A DNA stretch of 64,000 bases from a bacterium (GTDB lineage: Bacteria > Spirochaetota > Leptospiria > Leptospirales > Leptonemataceae). A model generated the notes under the pieces. The model had not been told where the DNA came from, ran no database searches, and saw nothing but the letters and a program-made list of their open reading frames with translations. Below, piece after piece: positions 37,597 to 44,930 of the stretch (position 1 is its first letter; each line of letters opens with the position of its first letter). A program made the position numbers and the translations under genes. The DNA lies in the NCBI GenBank assembly GCA_024742665.1, contig JANSYA010000015.1:17923-81922 (forward strand), given 5' to 3'.

Positions 37597-38711
37597 CACA
37601 CTCGTTCGAGATGGGAGATGCTCAGGCCGGCGTGGACGGAAAGGCGCAGGAGGCTGCGCTCCGGCGGAGTTGTGGGCTGCACGAATACCGCGCCGAAGAC
37701 CTCGTGGGCTTCCAGGCTGTCGCGCAGCAGCACCGTGTTTTCTTCGGAACCCGCAATCAAGGCAATGATCGGCGACGCGCTGATCGCGGCGCACTCATAG
37801 CCTTCAAGGATCAAATGGTTGCGCAGAACGGCGGCGTTGGCGTGGACCCGCTCGCATCGCCAGGCTTCGCGCTGCACGACTTCCAGGGTCGCGGCGATGC
37901 GGGCAATGTCGTGGGGTTCGAGCATCGTAGAAAAGATCGCGTGGCGCGATTCCCAGGGGAAGTACGACAGCACGCGTCGCGGTCCGCAGATCAGACCCGC
38001 ACGTGACGCGAAGGCCTTGGCCAGACTGGCCGTGATAAAATCAACGTCGTCGCTGAGCCCCAGCTCCGCGACCAAACCCGCGCCCCCGGGGCCGTACAGT
38101 CCCAGCGAGTGCGATTCGTCGACGACCAGAGTCGAGCCGGACTCCGTCGCGATGCGCGCGATTTCGCGCAGGGGCGCTATGGTCCCCACGGCGGAGTACA
38201 GGGCGTCGACGATGATGGTGCCCGGACCGAAGCGGCGAACGCGGTCTGCCAGGTGTTCCGGACGATTGTGCAAAAACATGCGCGCCCGGGCGCCGGCGCT
38301 GCGTGCGCCTTCCCACAGCGACATATGCGCGAAACGGTCCAGATAGACCGGTCGGCGGCGGTCGGCGATCGCCTGAACCAATCCCACGTTCGCCGCATAG
38401 CCGGACTGGCACAGCACGGCGGCTTCCATATTCGTAAAGGCGGCCAGGCGCGCCTGGGTGCGGGTGCAATCGCCGTCGATTTCGTTCAGGAAGACCGCCG
38501 ACATCTGCGGTCCACTGCCCGCCCGGCGCAGCTCGGTGACCTGGGCTTCGACGATGGCCGGGTGCCGGGACAGATTCAGATAATCGTTGCCGTTCAAAAG
38601 CACGGCGTCCGGACCGGGGATGCGTCCGTTGAATACGTTCTGGCCCCCGTGGCGTCCCAGTCGCTGCTCGTAAAAGCGATCGACGCGCTCCTTTAAGAAG
38701 ACCGGCAGCAT
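37527..38711 (-). CDS. cqsA: CqsA-like alpha-hydroxyketone autoinducer synthase (PLP-dependent)
   Basis: This is an alpha-oxoamine-synthase-family enzyme of 394 residues (Vibrio CqsA is about 389). It matches CqsA in stretches that separate it from KAS/BioF enzymes: FAHMSLWEGARSAGAR, IIVDALYSAVGTIAPL, VDESHSLGLYGPGGAGLVAELGL and TASLAKAFASRAG. The PLP lysine is Lys232 and the PLP-contacting VDESH is at 197-201. CqsA condenses a fatty acyl-CoA with an amino-acid-derived substrate to give the precursor of CAI-1. The start is set by alignment of LPVFLKERVDRFYEQ with the start of CqsA. The start codon lies inside a 34-base dyad. Confidence 0.92.
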   Translation of the reverse strand: MLPVFLKERVDRFYEQRLGRHGGQNVFNGRIPGPDAVLLNGNDYLNLSRHPAIVEAQVTELRRAGSGPQMSAVFLNEIDGDCTRTQARLAAFTNMEAAVLCQSGYAANVGLVQAIADRRRPVYLDRFAHMSLWEGARSAGARARMFLHNRPEHLADRVRRFGPGTIIVDALYSAVGTIAPLREIARIATESGSTLVVDESHSLGLYGPGGAGLVAELGLSDDVDFITASLAKAFASRAGLICGPRRVLSYFPWESRHAIFSTMLEPHDIARIAATLEVVQREAWRCERVHANAAVLRNHLILEGYECAAISASPIIALIAGSEENTVLLRDSLEAHEVFGAVFVQPTTPPERSLLRLSVHAGLSISHLERVCYALSSVRDTVRPGDWPDPWARS

Positions 38712-38743
38712 ACTTATAGAAACCGGTGATATTCTATAAGTAT
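38710..38743 (-). promoter_or_regulatory. 34-base dyad overlapping the cqsA start codon
   Basis: Two perfect 12-bp arms (ATACTTATAGAA and TTCTATAAGTAT) flank a 10-base spacer. On the cqsA strand the second arm ends with the first two bases of the ATG. In DNA it could be an operator; in RNA it would fold into a hairpin that hides the initiation region. No Shine-Dalgarno sequence is visible in front of the ATG. Confidence 0.8.
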
Positions 38744-38770
38744 ATTAACGCAAGAACAAGAAGAATAAAA

Positions 38771-38786
38771 TACGCAGAACTGCGTA
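38771..38786. promoter_or_regulatory. 7-2-7 palindrome upstream of cqsA, candidate response-regulator operator
   Basis: TACGCAG-AA-CTGCGTA is a perfect inverted pair of heptamers with a 2-base spacer, 60 bases before the cqsA start and between cqsA and the NarL-type regulator gene. NarL itself binds inverted heptamers beginning TAC with exactly this spacing. That the neighbouring regulator binds here is inference. Confidence 0.65.
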
Positions 38787-38850
38787 ACCAGCGGCGACGG
38801 ATTCCCGGCGCCACGCGGTTAACATGTGAGAAAAGAATATTAATAACAGC

Positions 38851-38873
38851 GATCATGCGTTTCGCGCATGATC
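38851..38873 (-). terminator. Hairpin after the response-regulator gene
   Basis: GATCATGCG and CGCATGATC form a 9-bp stem with a 5-base loop, 5 bases beyond the response-regulator stop codon. An AT-rich stretch with a T-run follows on the minus strand. It would separate the regulator transcript from cqsA. Confidence 0.6.
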
Positions 38874-38878
38874 TGCGC

Positions 38879-39526
38879 TCAGTTATGAATGCCGCGCATG
38901 AGGGCGAAGCGAATCAGACCGGCCTTGCGATTGATGCCGAGCTTTTGTTTGATGTGCTCGACGTGTTTGTTGACTGTCGTGTGGCTGATGCCCAGCTCCG
39001 CTCCGATGCGTTTGCTGGTATAACCCCGTGCGACGCAGTGGAGCACTTCCTGTTCTCGGCCCGAAAGCAGCGCCAGGGATTCATCGTCGTCGGCCGGCGC
39101 GATGCAATTGATCTGGGCGGGACTGATGCCGGAAAATCCGGTTGAGATGGCGATTTCCCCCGAAAGGACTTTTCGCACGGCGCCCAGGATGATGCTCTCG
39201 GCTTCTTCTTTGATGACGTAGCCCCGGGCGCCCAGGTTCAGCGCCCGGGCGATGGTCTCCTGGTTTTTGTGAACGGTCAGCACCAGGACCGCCACGGACG
39301 GATACTGCTGGCGGATCAGGCTGAGAGTGCTCAGGCCGCCGTCGAGAGCCGGCATGGTCAGGTCGAGAATCACCAGATCGCAGAGGTGGTCGGCCAGAAT
39401 TTCCAGCAGTTGCGGTCCGTCGGCGGCTTCGCCGATGACTCGCAGGTCTGGTTCCGACTCCAGCAGGATCCGCAGGCCGCTCCGGATCAGGAAGTGATCG
39501 TCCGCTATGACAATGTGGCGTTGCAT
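38879..39526 (-). CDS. NarL/FixJ (LuxR)-family response regulator
   Basis: The 215 residues comprise a receiver domain (acidic pair Asp9-Asp10, phospho-acceptor Asp55 in VILDLTMPALDG, conserved Lys near 107 in GYVIKEE) and a C-terminal LuxR-type helix-turn-helix (LSGREQEVLHCVARGYTSKRIGAELGISHTTVNKHVEHI). It lies 167 bases upstream of cqsA on the same strand. The kinase across from it has no receiver of its own, so this protein is the natural candidate to receive its phosphate. Pairing is inferred from position only. Confidence 0.93.
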   Translation of the reverse strand: MQRHIVIADDHFLIRSGLRILLESEPDLRVIGEAADGPQLLEILADHLCDLVILDLTMPALDGGLSTLSLIRQQYPSVAVLVLTVHKNQETIARALNLGARGYVIKEEAESIILGAVRKVLSGEIAISTGFSGISPAQINCIAPADDDESLALLSGREQEVLHCVARGYTSKRIGAELGISHTTVNKHVEHIKQKLGINRKAGLIRFALMRGIHN

Positions 39527-39635
39527 GGCTGACTTAGAGGATGCCCTGCTCCGGGACGAATGTAAATATATTAATTTTTAAAAGCCCGAATCGGTTGAAA
39601 AAGACAATGAAGAGATTCGATTTGCGGCCGATATT

Positions 39636-40688
39636 ATGAATGATATGCAATCTATGGCCCAATCCGGTCGCGTTGTCGGGATCTTCCTGCTGGCGGCGAC
39701 TCTGCTGCTCGCGCTGTCTGCGCCGGCGGGCGCCGAAACCCGGCGGGATATGCGCGGCGACGAAAGTATCGATTACTGGACCCGCTACGGCCAGGTGCAG
39801 CTGGAATTCGACCGCGTGCGCTTTCGCCTGGGCGAAGACATCCCGCTCAAGTTTCGGGTCCGCAACGTCGGCTACCAGGTCATTCGCATCTATCCTTCCA
39901 GCCGCCCAATCAGCACCTATCGTTTTCTGGTTACGGACCGCCAGGGCCGGGAGCTACCGGTGCGATTCAACGCTCGCAGCTACAACGCCCGGGAGCACGG
40001 CACGCGCACGGTCGTTGATCTGCAGGGGGATCTGACGAAAGAAGTAATCCTGCATCCCGGCGAGACTTTCGAAAAGACTTTCTATCTAAACGATTTTTAC
40101 GAACTGAAGCCCGGCGCCGAATATCGGGTCTCGGCCTATTTTTTCCCCGACCAGCGCTTTGAATATTTCGTTCGTTCGGGCGATATGAGTCGGATTCGGA
40201 TCGATTCGCGCAAATCGGCGCCGGCCCCGCTGCTGCGGGACGACGAACCCGGCAGCGCCGGTCGCCCGCAGATCTCCCCGGAAGAGACGATCTTCCTGTT
40301 TCTGAGCGCTGAAATGCGTCAGAACTGGAAAAACTATTTGAAATATCTGGAACTTCCCCGGTACATTACTGCGTACGACCGCTACGCCTCGCGCTATGTC
40401 CAGAGCGGTAGCCAGCAGCGAGCGGAAGTGCTGCGGGAGTTTGCGACCTATCTGACCGGCAATCCCGCGGATCGCCTGGTGCGCTTTAAAGTCACCGGCG
40501 TGGAGCCGGAGCGGGATTCCGCGGGCCGGATTATAGCGGACGGACGATCCTTCGTAAAAGTGCTGGGCGTGCGGGACAGCGACGGATTTGTTTTACAGTA
40601 CGAGTACACATATACGCTCGAACCGGGGCGCGACGAAGACCGCGGCTTCTGGAAGATCGTCTACGTCGAGGCGCGACTGATCCGATAG
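39636..40688 (+). CDS. Exported protein of unknown function
   Basis: The protein of 350 residues has a signal peptide (VVGIFLLAATLLLALSAPAGAETR). The N-terminal half looks like a beta-sandwich (VQLEFDRVRFRLGEDIPLKFRVRNVG, KTFYLNDFYELKPGAEYRVSAYF), which resembles extracellular Ig-like or intracellular-proteinase-inhibitor-like folds. The C-terminal half has a helical segment and a cystatin-like beta region (WKIVYVEARLI). It precedes fliM by 88 bases on the same strand. A role in the periplasm is likely; nothing more specific can be supported. Confidence 0.75.
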   Translation: MNDMQSMAQSGRVVGIFLLAATLLLALSAPAGAETRRDMRGDESIDYWTRYGQVQLEFDRVRFRLGEDIPLKFRVRNVGYQVIRIYPSSRPISTYRFLVTDRQGRELPVRFNARSYNAREHGTRTVVDLQGDLTKEVILHPGETFEKTFYLNDFYELKPGAEYRVSAYFFPDQRFEYFVRSGDMSRIRIDSRKSAPAPLLRDDEPGSAGRPQISPEETIFLFLSAEMRQNWKNYLKYLELPRYITAYDRYASRYVQSGSQQRAEVLREFATYLTGNPADRLVRFKVTGVEPERDSAGRIIADGRSFVKVLGVRDSDGFVLQYEYTYTLEPGRDEDRGFWKIVYVEARLIR

Positions 40689-40776
40689 AGCGATCGACGG
40701 ACGAAGCCCACGGGCAAATCGAGCCTGCGGCGCATCTGATATATATACGACACACGCCAAATAACGGAACAACACG

Positions 40777-41802
40777 ATGACGGAAATTCTATCTCAGGAC
40801 GAAATTGACGCGCTGCTGTCGGCCATCTCTTCGGGGGAAGTCGACCCCGACGATTATACAGCGGTCGGCGAACAGAAGAAAGTCAAAATCTACGACTTTC
40901 GCCGTCCGGATAAATTCTCCAAAGACCAGATTCGCACCCTGCAGATGATGCACGAAACCTTCGCGCGTCTGACGACCACCGCTCTCTCGGCCCAGCTGCG
41001 CGCGCTCGTCTCGGTTCACGTGGGATCGGTCGATCAGCTTACGTACGAAGAATTCATTCGCTCGATTCCAAACCCCACGACCCTGGCCGTGATCAACATG
41101 GATCCTTTGCGGGGTTCGGCGGTTCTCGAAATCGACCCCAGTATTACTTTTACGATCATCGACCGCCTCTTCGGCGGACCCGGCGAACCGACCAAAATCA
41201 CGCGCGAACTTTCCGATATCGAGATGTCGGTAATGGAAGGCATCATCGTTCGCATTCTCGGCAACCTGCGGGAAGCCTGGTCGACGGTAATCGATTTACG
41301 TCCGCGCCTGGGCAATATCGAAACCAACCCGCAGTTCGCGCAGATCGTACCGCCGAACGACATGGTGGTTTTGATTACCCTCGAAACGAAAGTCGGCGAC
41401 GTCGAGGGCATGACGAACCTCTGTATTCCGTACATTACGATCGAGCCGATCATCTCCAAGCTCTCGGCCCAGTACTGGTATTCATCGATTCGCCGCGGCG
41501 AAGCCGACGAAAACAAGGCGATCATTCAGGAGCGCCTGGACCAGGTTACAATTCCGCTCAGATGCGACGTAGGCGAAACCGAGCTGCCGCTCTCCGATAT
41601 TCTGTCGTTGAATATGGGCGACGTGATCAAGCTCGGCCAGACCCACATCAAGTCCGACATGACCGTCAAAGTCGGCGATCGCCAGAAATTCAAGTGCCGC
41701 CCGGGCAAGATCGGCAGCCGGCTTTGCATTCAAATCGGCGACACCATCGACGATATTCCGGACGAACTGCTCGGCTCGACGAAGAACGAAGAAGAGATTT
41801 AG
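40777..41802 (+). CDS. fliM: Flagellar motor switch protein FliM
   Basis: FliM forms the C ring, binds CheY-P and controls rotation direction. It begins MTEILSQDEIDALLSAISSGE, the N-terminal CheY-binding segment shared by all FliM proteins. The middle CheC-like domain (about 45-225, with GGPGEPTKITRELSDIEMSVMEGI) follows, and then the C-terminal SpoA domain (about 250-330). 341 residues is normal. Flagellar genes usually cluster, but here fliM stands without other flagellar genes, consistent with the dispersed flagellar genes of leptospires. Confidence 0.97.
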   Translation: MTEILSQDEIDALLSAISSGEVDPDDYTAVGEQKKVKIYDFRRPDKFSKDQIRTLQMMHETFARLTTTALSAQLRALVSVHVGSVDQLTYEEFIRSIPNPTTLAVINMDPLRGSAVLEIDPSITFTIIDRLFGGPGEPTKITRELSDIEMSVMEGIIVRILGNLREAWSTVIDLRPRLGNIETNPQFAQIVPPNDMVVLITLETKVGDVEGMTNLCIPYITIEPIISKLSAQYWYSSIRRGEADENKAIIQERLDQVTIPLRCDVGETELPLSDILSLNMGDVIKLGQTHIKSDMTVKVGDRQKFKCRPGKIGSRLCIQIGDTIDDIPDELLGSTKNEEEI

Positions 41803-41811
41803 AACTTATTT

Positions 41812-42237
41812 TTGAGCGTCGCCTTCGCTGCTTCATTCTCGCGATCCGCCGCGCTGCATTATTTGAAACCAGAAGACCTTAAACCATACAAAAAACCATC
41901 ACCGGACGTCTGTCCGGAACAATTCTGTTTCCAGTGGCTGGGACGGGGAAACAAATTCGCTCCAGGCGCCTACGATACGCTGGAAGATTCTTTCAGGGAA
42001 ATGCGCGAAGTGACCGGGTCGCACTGTAGCATGCGCTACTTCCCTGGCGAACCTGTGTGTCGCCGCGACGTCGACCAGCCTGGCAATCGCGATTACTATG
42101 AACCGGTGGAACCGTATCTTGAACGCATCGGTCTGCCCTGGTTCTATTTCATCGCGGATGCGAAAGTGCAGGACTGGAATCCGGAGAAGCGCAGACAGTA
42201 CGAAGACTATTTCCGGGCGGGAGAAACAGGCGATTGA
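41812..42237 (+). CDS. Small conserved-looking protein of unknown function
   Basis: The open frame starts at a TTG 9 bases after fliM and encodes 141 residues. From about residue 15 it is rich in Cys, Pro, Tyr and Arg (PDVCPEQFCFQWLGRGNKFAPGAYD, HCSMRYFPGEPVCRRD) and looks like a folded domain. The amino-acid pattern and GC3 agree with coding sequence. The start is uncertain and the N terminus may be shorter. It is convergent with the FGE/glucosaminidase lipoprotein gene. Family not recognised. Confidence 0.5.
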   Translation: MSVAFAASFSRSAALHYLKPEDLKPYKKPSPDVCPEQFCFQWLGRGNKFAPGAYDTLEDSFREMREVTGSHCSMRYFPGEPVCRRDVDQPGNRDYYEPVEPYLERIGLPWFYFIADAKVQDWNPEKRRQYEDYFRAGETGD

Positions 42238-42248
42238 TCGGGTCGCTT

Positions 42249-44033
42249 CTAGCGGATTTCGTCCCAGTCCAGGTAGATCAGCCGCCCGCAGTCGCGTTCC
42301 GGGTAGCTCTTCGTGAAATTGACGCCCAGCACTTCCCGATAAACCGTCGTCAGCGCCGTCATCCATTCCTGCGCGTCGTAGCCCACGTAGATATAGTGAA
42401 AGCGATACAGATCGCCGCGGGCCGCTTCGATATAAAAACGCTGGCGCACTCCGCGCGCGTAGGCGTCGAAACCTTCGGCGAGCGTGCGATATTTGCGATT
42501 GCGACCCGGGCCCGGACGATACTGCGGCAGACCGTTCGGCATCTGCACGTTTTGCCAGTGGTAGGCCATGGGATTATTAAACCAGCGTGGAAAGCTGACC
42601 GTGCCCATACCGCTTTCGGCGCGCATAATGCCGGTTAAAAACAGCGGATGGATATTGTGCCGCAGCGATCCGTCGGTTATGATATCGGCGAGCTGGCGGG
42701 GCGTTAGAATCTTCTGGCGATCGACGGCGAGATGAAAGTACAGGCTCTCGGCGAAATAGTCGGCCAGATATTCTCCAAGCCGTCTTCGAAAGCTTTCGCC
42801 GAAGCGGCGCGCGCTGTCAGCCTTCGAATCGCGGATCGCGTTCAGCTCTGAATTTTGCAGGGAGTGTGCGCGGGATTCAACGCGCTGGCGACACAGGGCG
42901 GGCAGAGGCGTCGCCGTCGCCGTCGCCGCCGGATGTTGCGCAGTCGATTCGTTTTCGCTCGCAGTCGCACTCTCCAGTTGGCCGCGGCCGCCTGCGGACT
43001 GCAACCGGCTTACGCTTGCGGCCGGCAGCAGGCAGCGAAAGCCCACGTCGAAGTGGTAGGCTCCCGGCGCGCTGTAGCTGCGGCGGCGAATGCGCAGATC
43101 TTCCGGGCGAAAGCCGCCCCACGATCCGCCGCGCATGGATTTGACGTATCGCCCGGGCTCTTGCGGTCCTCGGGGATTTTCATCGTCGGCTTCCGCATAA
43201 GCCTCCGCGGCATACCAGTCGTCGTTCCACTCCCAGACGTTGCCCGACATGCCGTACAGGCCGAGATCGTTGCGATGCTGATCCTGCACGCGCGAAAGTC
43301 GCCACCACCGTCCGCGCGGCACGCCGCGGCCTTCGTCGTAATTCGCGAGTCGGCGATCAAAGACATCGCCCCAGGGATAGACCGGCGCAACGCCGTCGAC
43401 TCTTGCATCGCGCGCGACCGCGGCGTATTCGAATTCGGCTTCGGTCGGCAGGCGAAAGCCTTCCGCATCGTCGGCGCGTTTCCAGATGGGATAGCCGTAC
43501 GGATCCTGGGCCCCCGTATCGGTGTAGGCCGGCGTGAGGCCCAGGGCCGCGCTGCGCCAGTTGCAGTAGCAGGCCGCTTCGTACCAGTTCAATCCGGTGA
43601 CGGGCTGCGCTGGTTTGTTATAGATGGGATAGTCCCAGTGATGATTGCGCTTCGAACCGGCGGCCTGGACGTACGGCCTGAAGTCGGCGTACGTGACGGG
43701 CGTTTCATCCAGATAGAACGAAGACACGCCCACGCGCCGGCCCGGAGATTCGTCGGGTCGGGCGTGCACGCCAGGACCCGCTTCGTCGTCGCTTCTGTTT
43801 TTCGCAGCGGCGTCCCCGGGCGGCGCCCCCCGGAGATAGTAGCCGCCCGGAACGAAGCGCATCTGTTTGGGTACGCCCGCTTGCGGCGTGAATACTCCGG
43901 CCAGGGCGGCGTCGAAATCGGTGACGACCGGCGTTGAGCAGGCGCCTGCTGCGCCGAAGACGAAGGCCCAGGCTAAAAAAGATCGGAGTCGGCTGCGCGA
44001 ACCCGGGGCGTAACTGAACTGATGGCGCGGCAT
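42249..44033 (-). CDS. Lipoprotein with formylglycine-generating-enzyme-like and glucosaminidase-like domains
   Basis: The start at 44033 gives 594 residues beginning with a lipoprotein signal (SFLAWAFVFGAAGAC). Residues about 55-340 are an FGE-sulfatase (SUMF1/C-type-lectin-like) domain: MRFVPGGYYLRG, PVTGLNWYEAACYCNW, LPTEAEFEYAA, LYGMSGNVWEW, RGGSWG and GFRCL. After a Ser/Ala/Thr linker, the last 180 residues resemble Bax/endo-beta-N-acetylglucosaminidase proteins (LTGIMRAESGMG, YRTLAEGFDAYARGVRQRFY). The combination suggests a surface or periplasmic protein acting on glycans or peptidoglycan. Activity of the FGE part is doubtful; many such domains serve as scaffolds. Confidence 0.82.
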   Translation of the reverse strand: MPRHQFSYAPGSRSRLRSFLAWAFVFGAAGACSTPVVTDFDAALAGVFTPQAGVPKQMRFVPGGYYLRGAPPGDAAAKNRSDDEAGPGVHARPDESPGRRVGVSSFYLDETPVTYADFRPYVQAAGSKRNHHWDYPIYNKPAQPVTGLNWYEAACYCNWRSAALGLTPAYTDTGAQDPYGYPIWKRADDAEGFRLPTEAEFEYAAVARDARVDGVAPVYPWGDVFDRRLANYDEGRGVPRGRWWRLSRVQDQHRNDLGLYGMSGNVWEWNDDWYAAEAYAEADDENPRGPQEPGRYVKSMRGGSWGGFRPEDLRIRRRSYSAPGAYHFDVGFRCLLPAASVSRLQSAGGRGQLESATASENESTAQHPAATATATPLPALCRQRVESRAHSLQNSELNAIRDSKADSARRFGESFRRRLGEYLADYFAESLYFHLAVDRQKILTPRQLADIITDGSLRHNIHPLFLTGIMRAESGMGTVSFPRWFNNPMAYHWQNVQMPNGLPQYRPGPGRNRKYRTLAEGFDAYARGVRQRFYIEAARGDLYRFHYIYVGYDAQEWMTALTTVYREVLGVNFTKSYPERDCGRLIYLDWDEIR

Positions 44034-44100
44034 TTCGCGGTCATTCTCTGGCGCCCGGCAAAATCCGCATCCGCAATCGCGAGCGGTGCCGGCCTTCGGT

Positions 44101-44511
44101 CTATTCGGAACACGAACGCACAAGCAGGAGCATGCCGCGGGCGGCGACGACTTCCACCCGGGCGTTGACCGGGACCGGTGCCGCGCTCTCAGGCGAGGTC
44201 CCATCTTGCGGCACGCATTCAGCCTGCCATAGTTCGCCTTTAATCCGCACGAAACCGATGGGCGCGAGCTCGCGCGTGACGGTCGCGTTCGCTCCGACCA
44301 GTCCGTTCGGGCCGCGATCGTCGGAATCCCGCCGGGCGTAGGCGCTCTTCACGAAGGGATACATGGCGATGTCTTTGATCAACCAGGCAACACCGATGCC
44401 CGCCGCCACCGACACGGACAGCCAGCCAAATTGCACCGCCGCTGTTAAGGCCACTCCCAGGATCGCGATCCCGGGAATTTGCAGCAGCGAATAAAAGAGA
44501 ACGGTCCTCAT
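44101..44511 (-). CDS. NfeD-like membrane protein with C-terminal OB-fold
   Basis: The start ATG at 44511 overlaps the stop of the next upstream gene by 4 bases. The 136-residue protein has two transmembrane helices (FYSLLQIPGIAILGVALTAAV, SVSVAAGIGVAWLIKDI). A small beta domain follows (GANATVTRELAPIGFVRIKGELWQA, VNARVEVVAARGMLLLV), which is the typical NfeD C-terminal OB-fold. NfeD proteins accompany stomatin/SPFH or ClpP-like proteases in membrane quality control; no such partner is adjacent. Confidence 0.8.
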   Translation of the reverse strand: MRTVLFYSLLQIPGIAILGVALTAAVQFGWLSVSVAAGIGVAWLIKDIAMYPFVKSAYARRDSDDRGPNGLVGANATVTRELAPIGFVRIKGELWQAECVPQDGTSPESAAPVPVNARVEVVAARGMLLLVRSCSE

Positions 44512-44930
44512 GCCAGAAAAATCACCAGCCCCGCCAGCACGCCGCCCAGGAAGCGAATCACTGCGGGGGCGGTGCCGTCCGGGCTCCCGGCGGATTCCAG
44601 CCGGCCGAGTAAGAAGCGCAGGCCGACGTACAATAAAAAGAAACCGACGATTGCTACGACCATCGTGCCGGGATTCTGGCTGCCGCGGTTCACCAGCAGA
44701 CACCCGGGACCCGACAGCAGTGTGGCCGCGAGGACCGGCAGCGTCGCAAGCAGCGCCGGCCTGCGAGCGCATCTATTTCCGGGCGACCTCCACTGTGACC
44801 CGGGTGTTTTCTGAGTCCAATCGCCCGGGGCGGTGCTATATTGACAGTAGACTCCGCCGGTCGAAACTGGCGCAGAACGCCTCCGGCTTTGCGTTGGATG
44901 TTGATTGTTTATGCCCCGCGAATTTGACAT
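44508..44930 (-). CDS. Small membrane protein co-transcribed with the NfeD-like gene; start uncertain
   Basis: Only the downstream part (from about 44770) looks like a protein. It has two transmembrane segments (ALLATLPVLAATLL, TMVVAIVGFFLLYVGLRFLLG) and a C-terminal hydrophobic end. The frame is open up to 44930, but this overlaps the divergent ispH start, and no ATG, GTG or TTG lies just in front of the first helix. An ATG with a GGAGG sequence at 44772 is in the wrong frame, so a frameshift, a rare CTG start or a sequencing error is possible. Confidence 0.5.
   Translation of the reverse strand: MSNSRGINNQHPTQSRRRSAPVSTGGVYCQYSTAPGDWTQKTPGSQWRSPGNRCARRPALLATLPVLAATLLSGPGCLLVNRGSQNPGTMVVAIVGFFLLYVGLRFLLGRLESAGSPDGTAPAVIRFLGGVLAGLVIFLA

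Noticed and set aside
37527..38711. Reading the synthase as BioF or 2-amino-3-ketobutyrate ligase (Kbl)
   Set aside because: The fold family is the same, but the FAHMSLWEGAR and TIAPL segments, the length and the adjacent CqsS-like kinase fit CqsA much better. No biotin or threonine-degradation genes are nearby.
44101..44772. Long version of the NfeD-like protein starting at 44772
   Set aside because: The added 87 residues are Arg/Pro/Gly-rich shadow of the overlapping membrane gene; the true start is at 44511.
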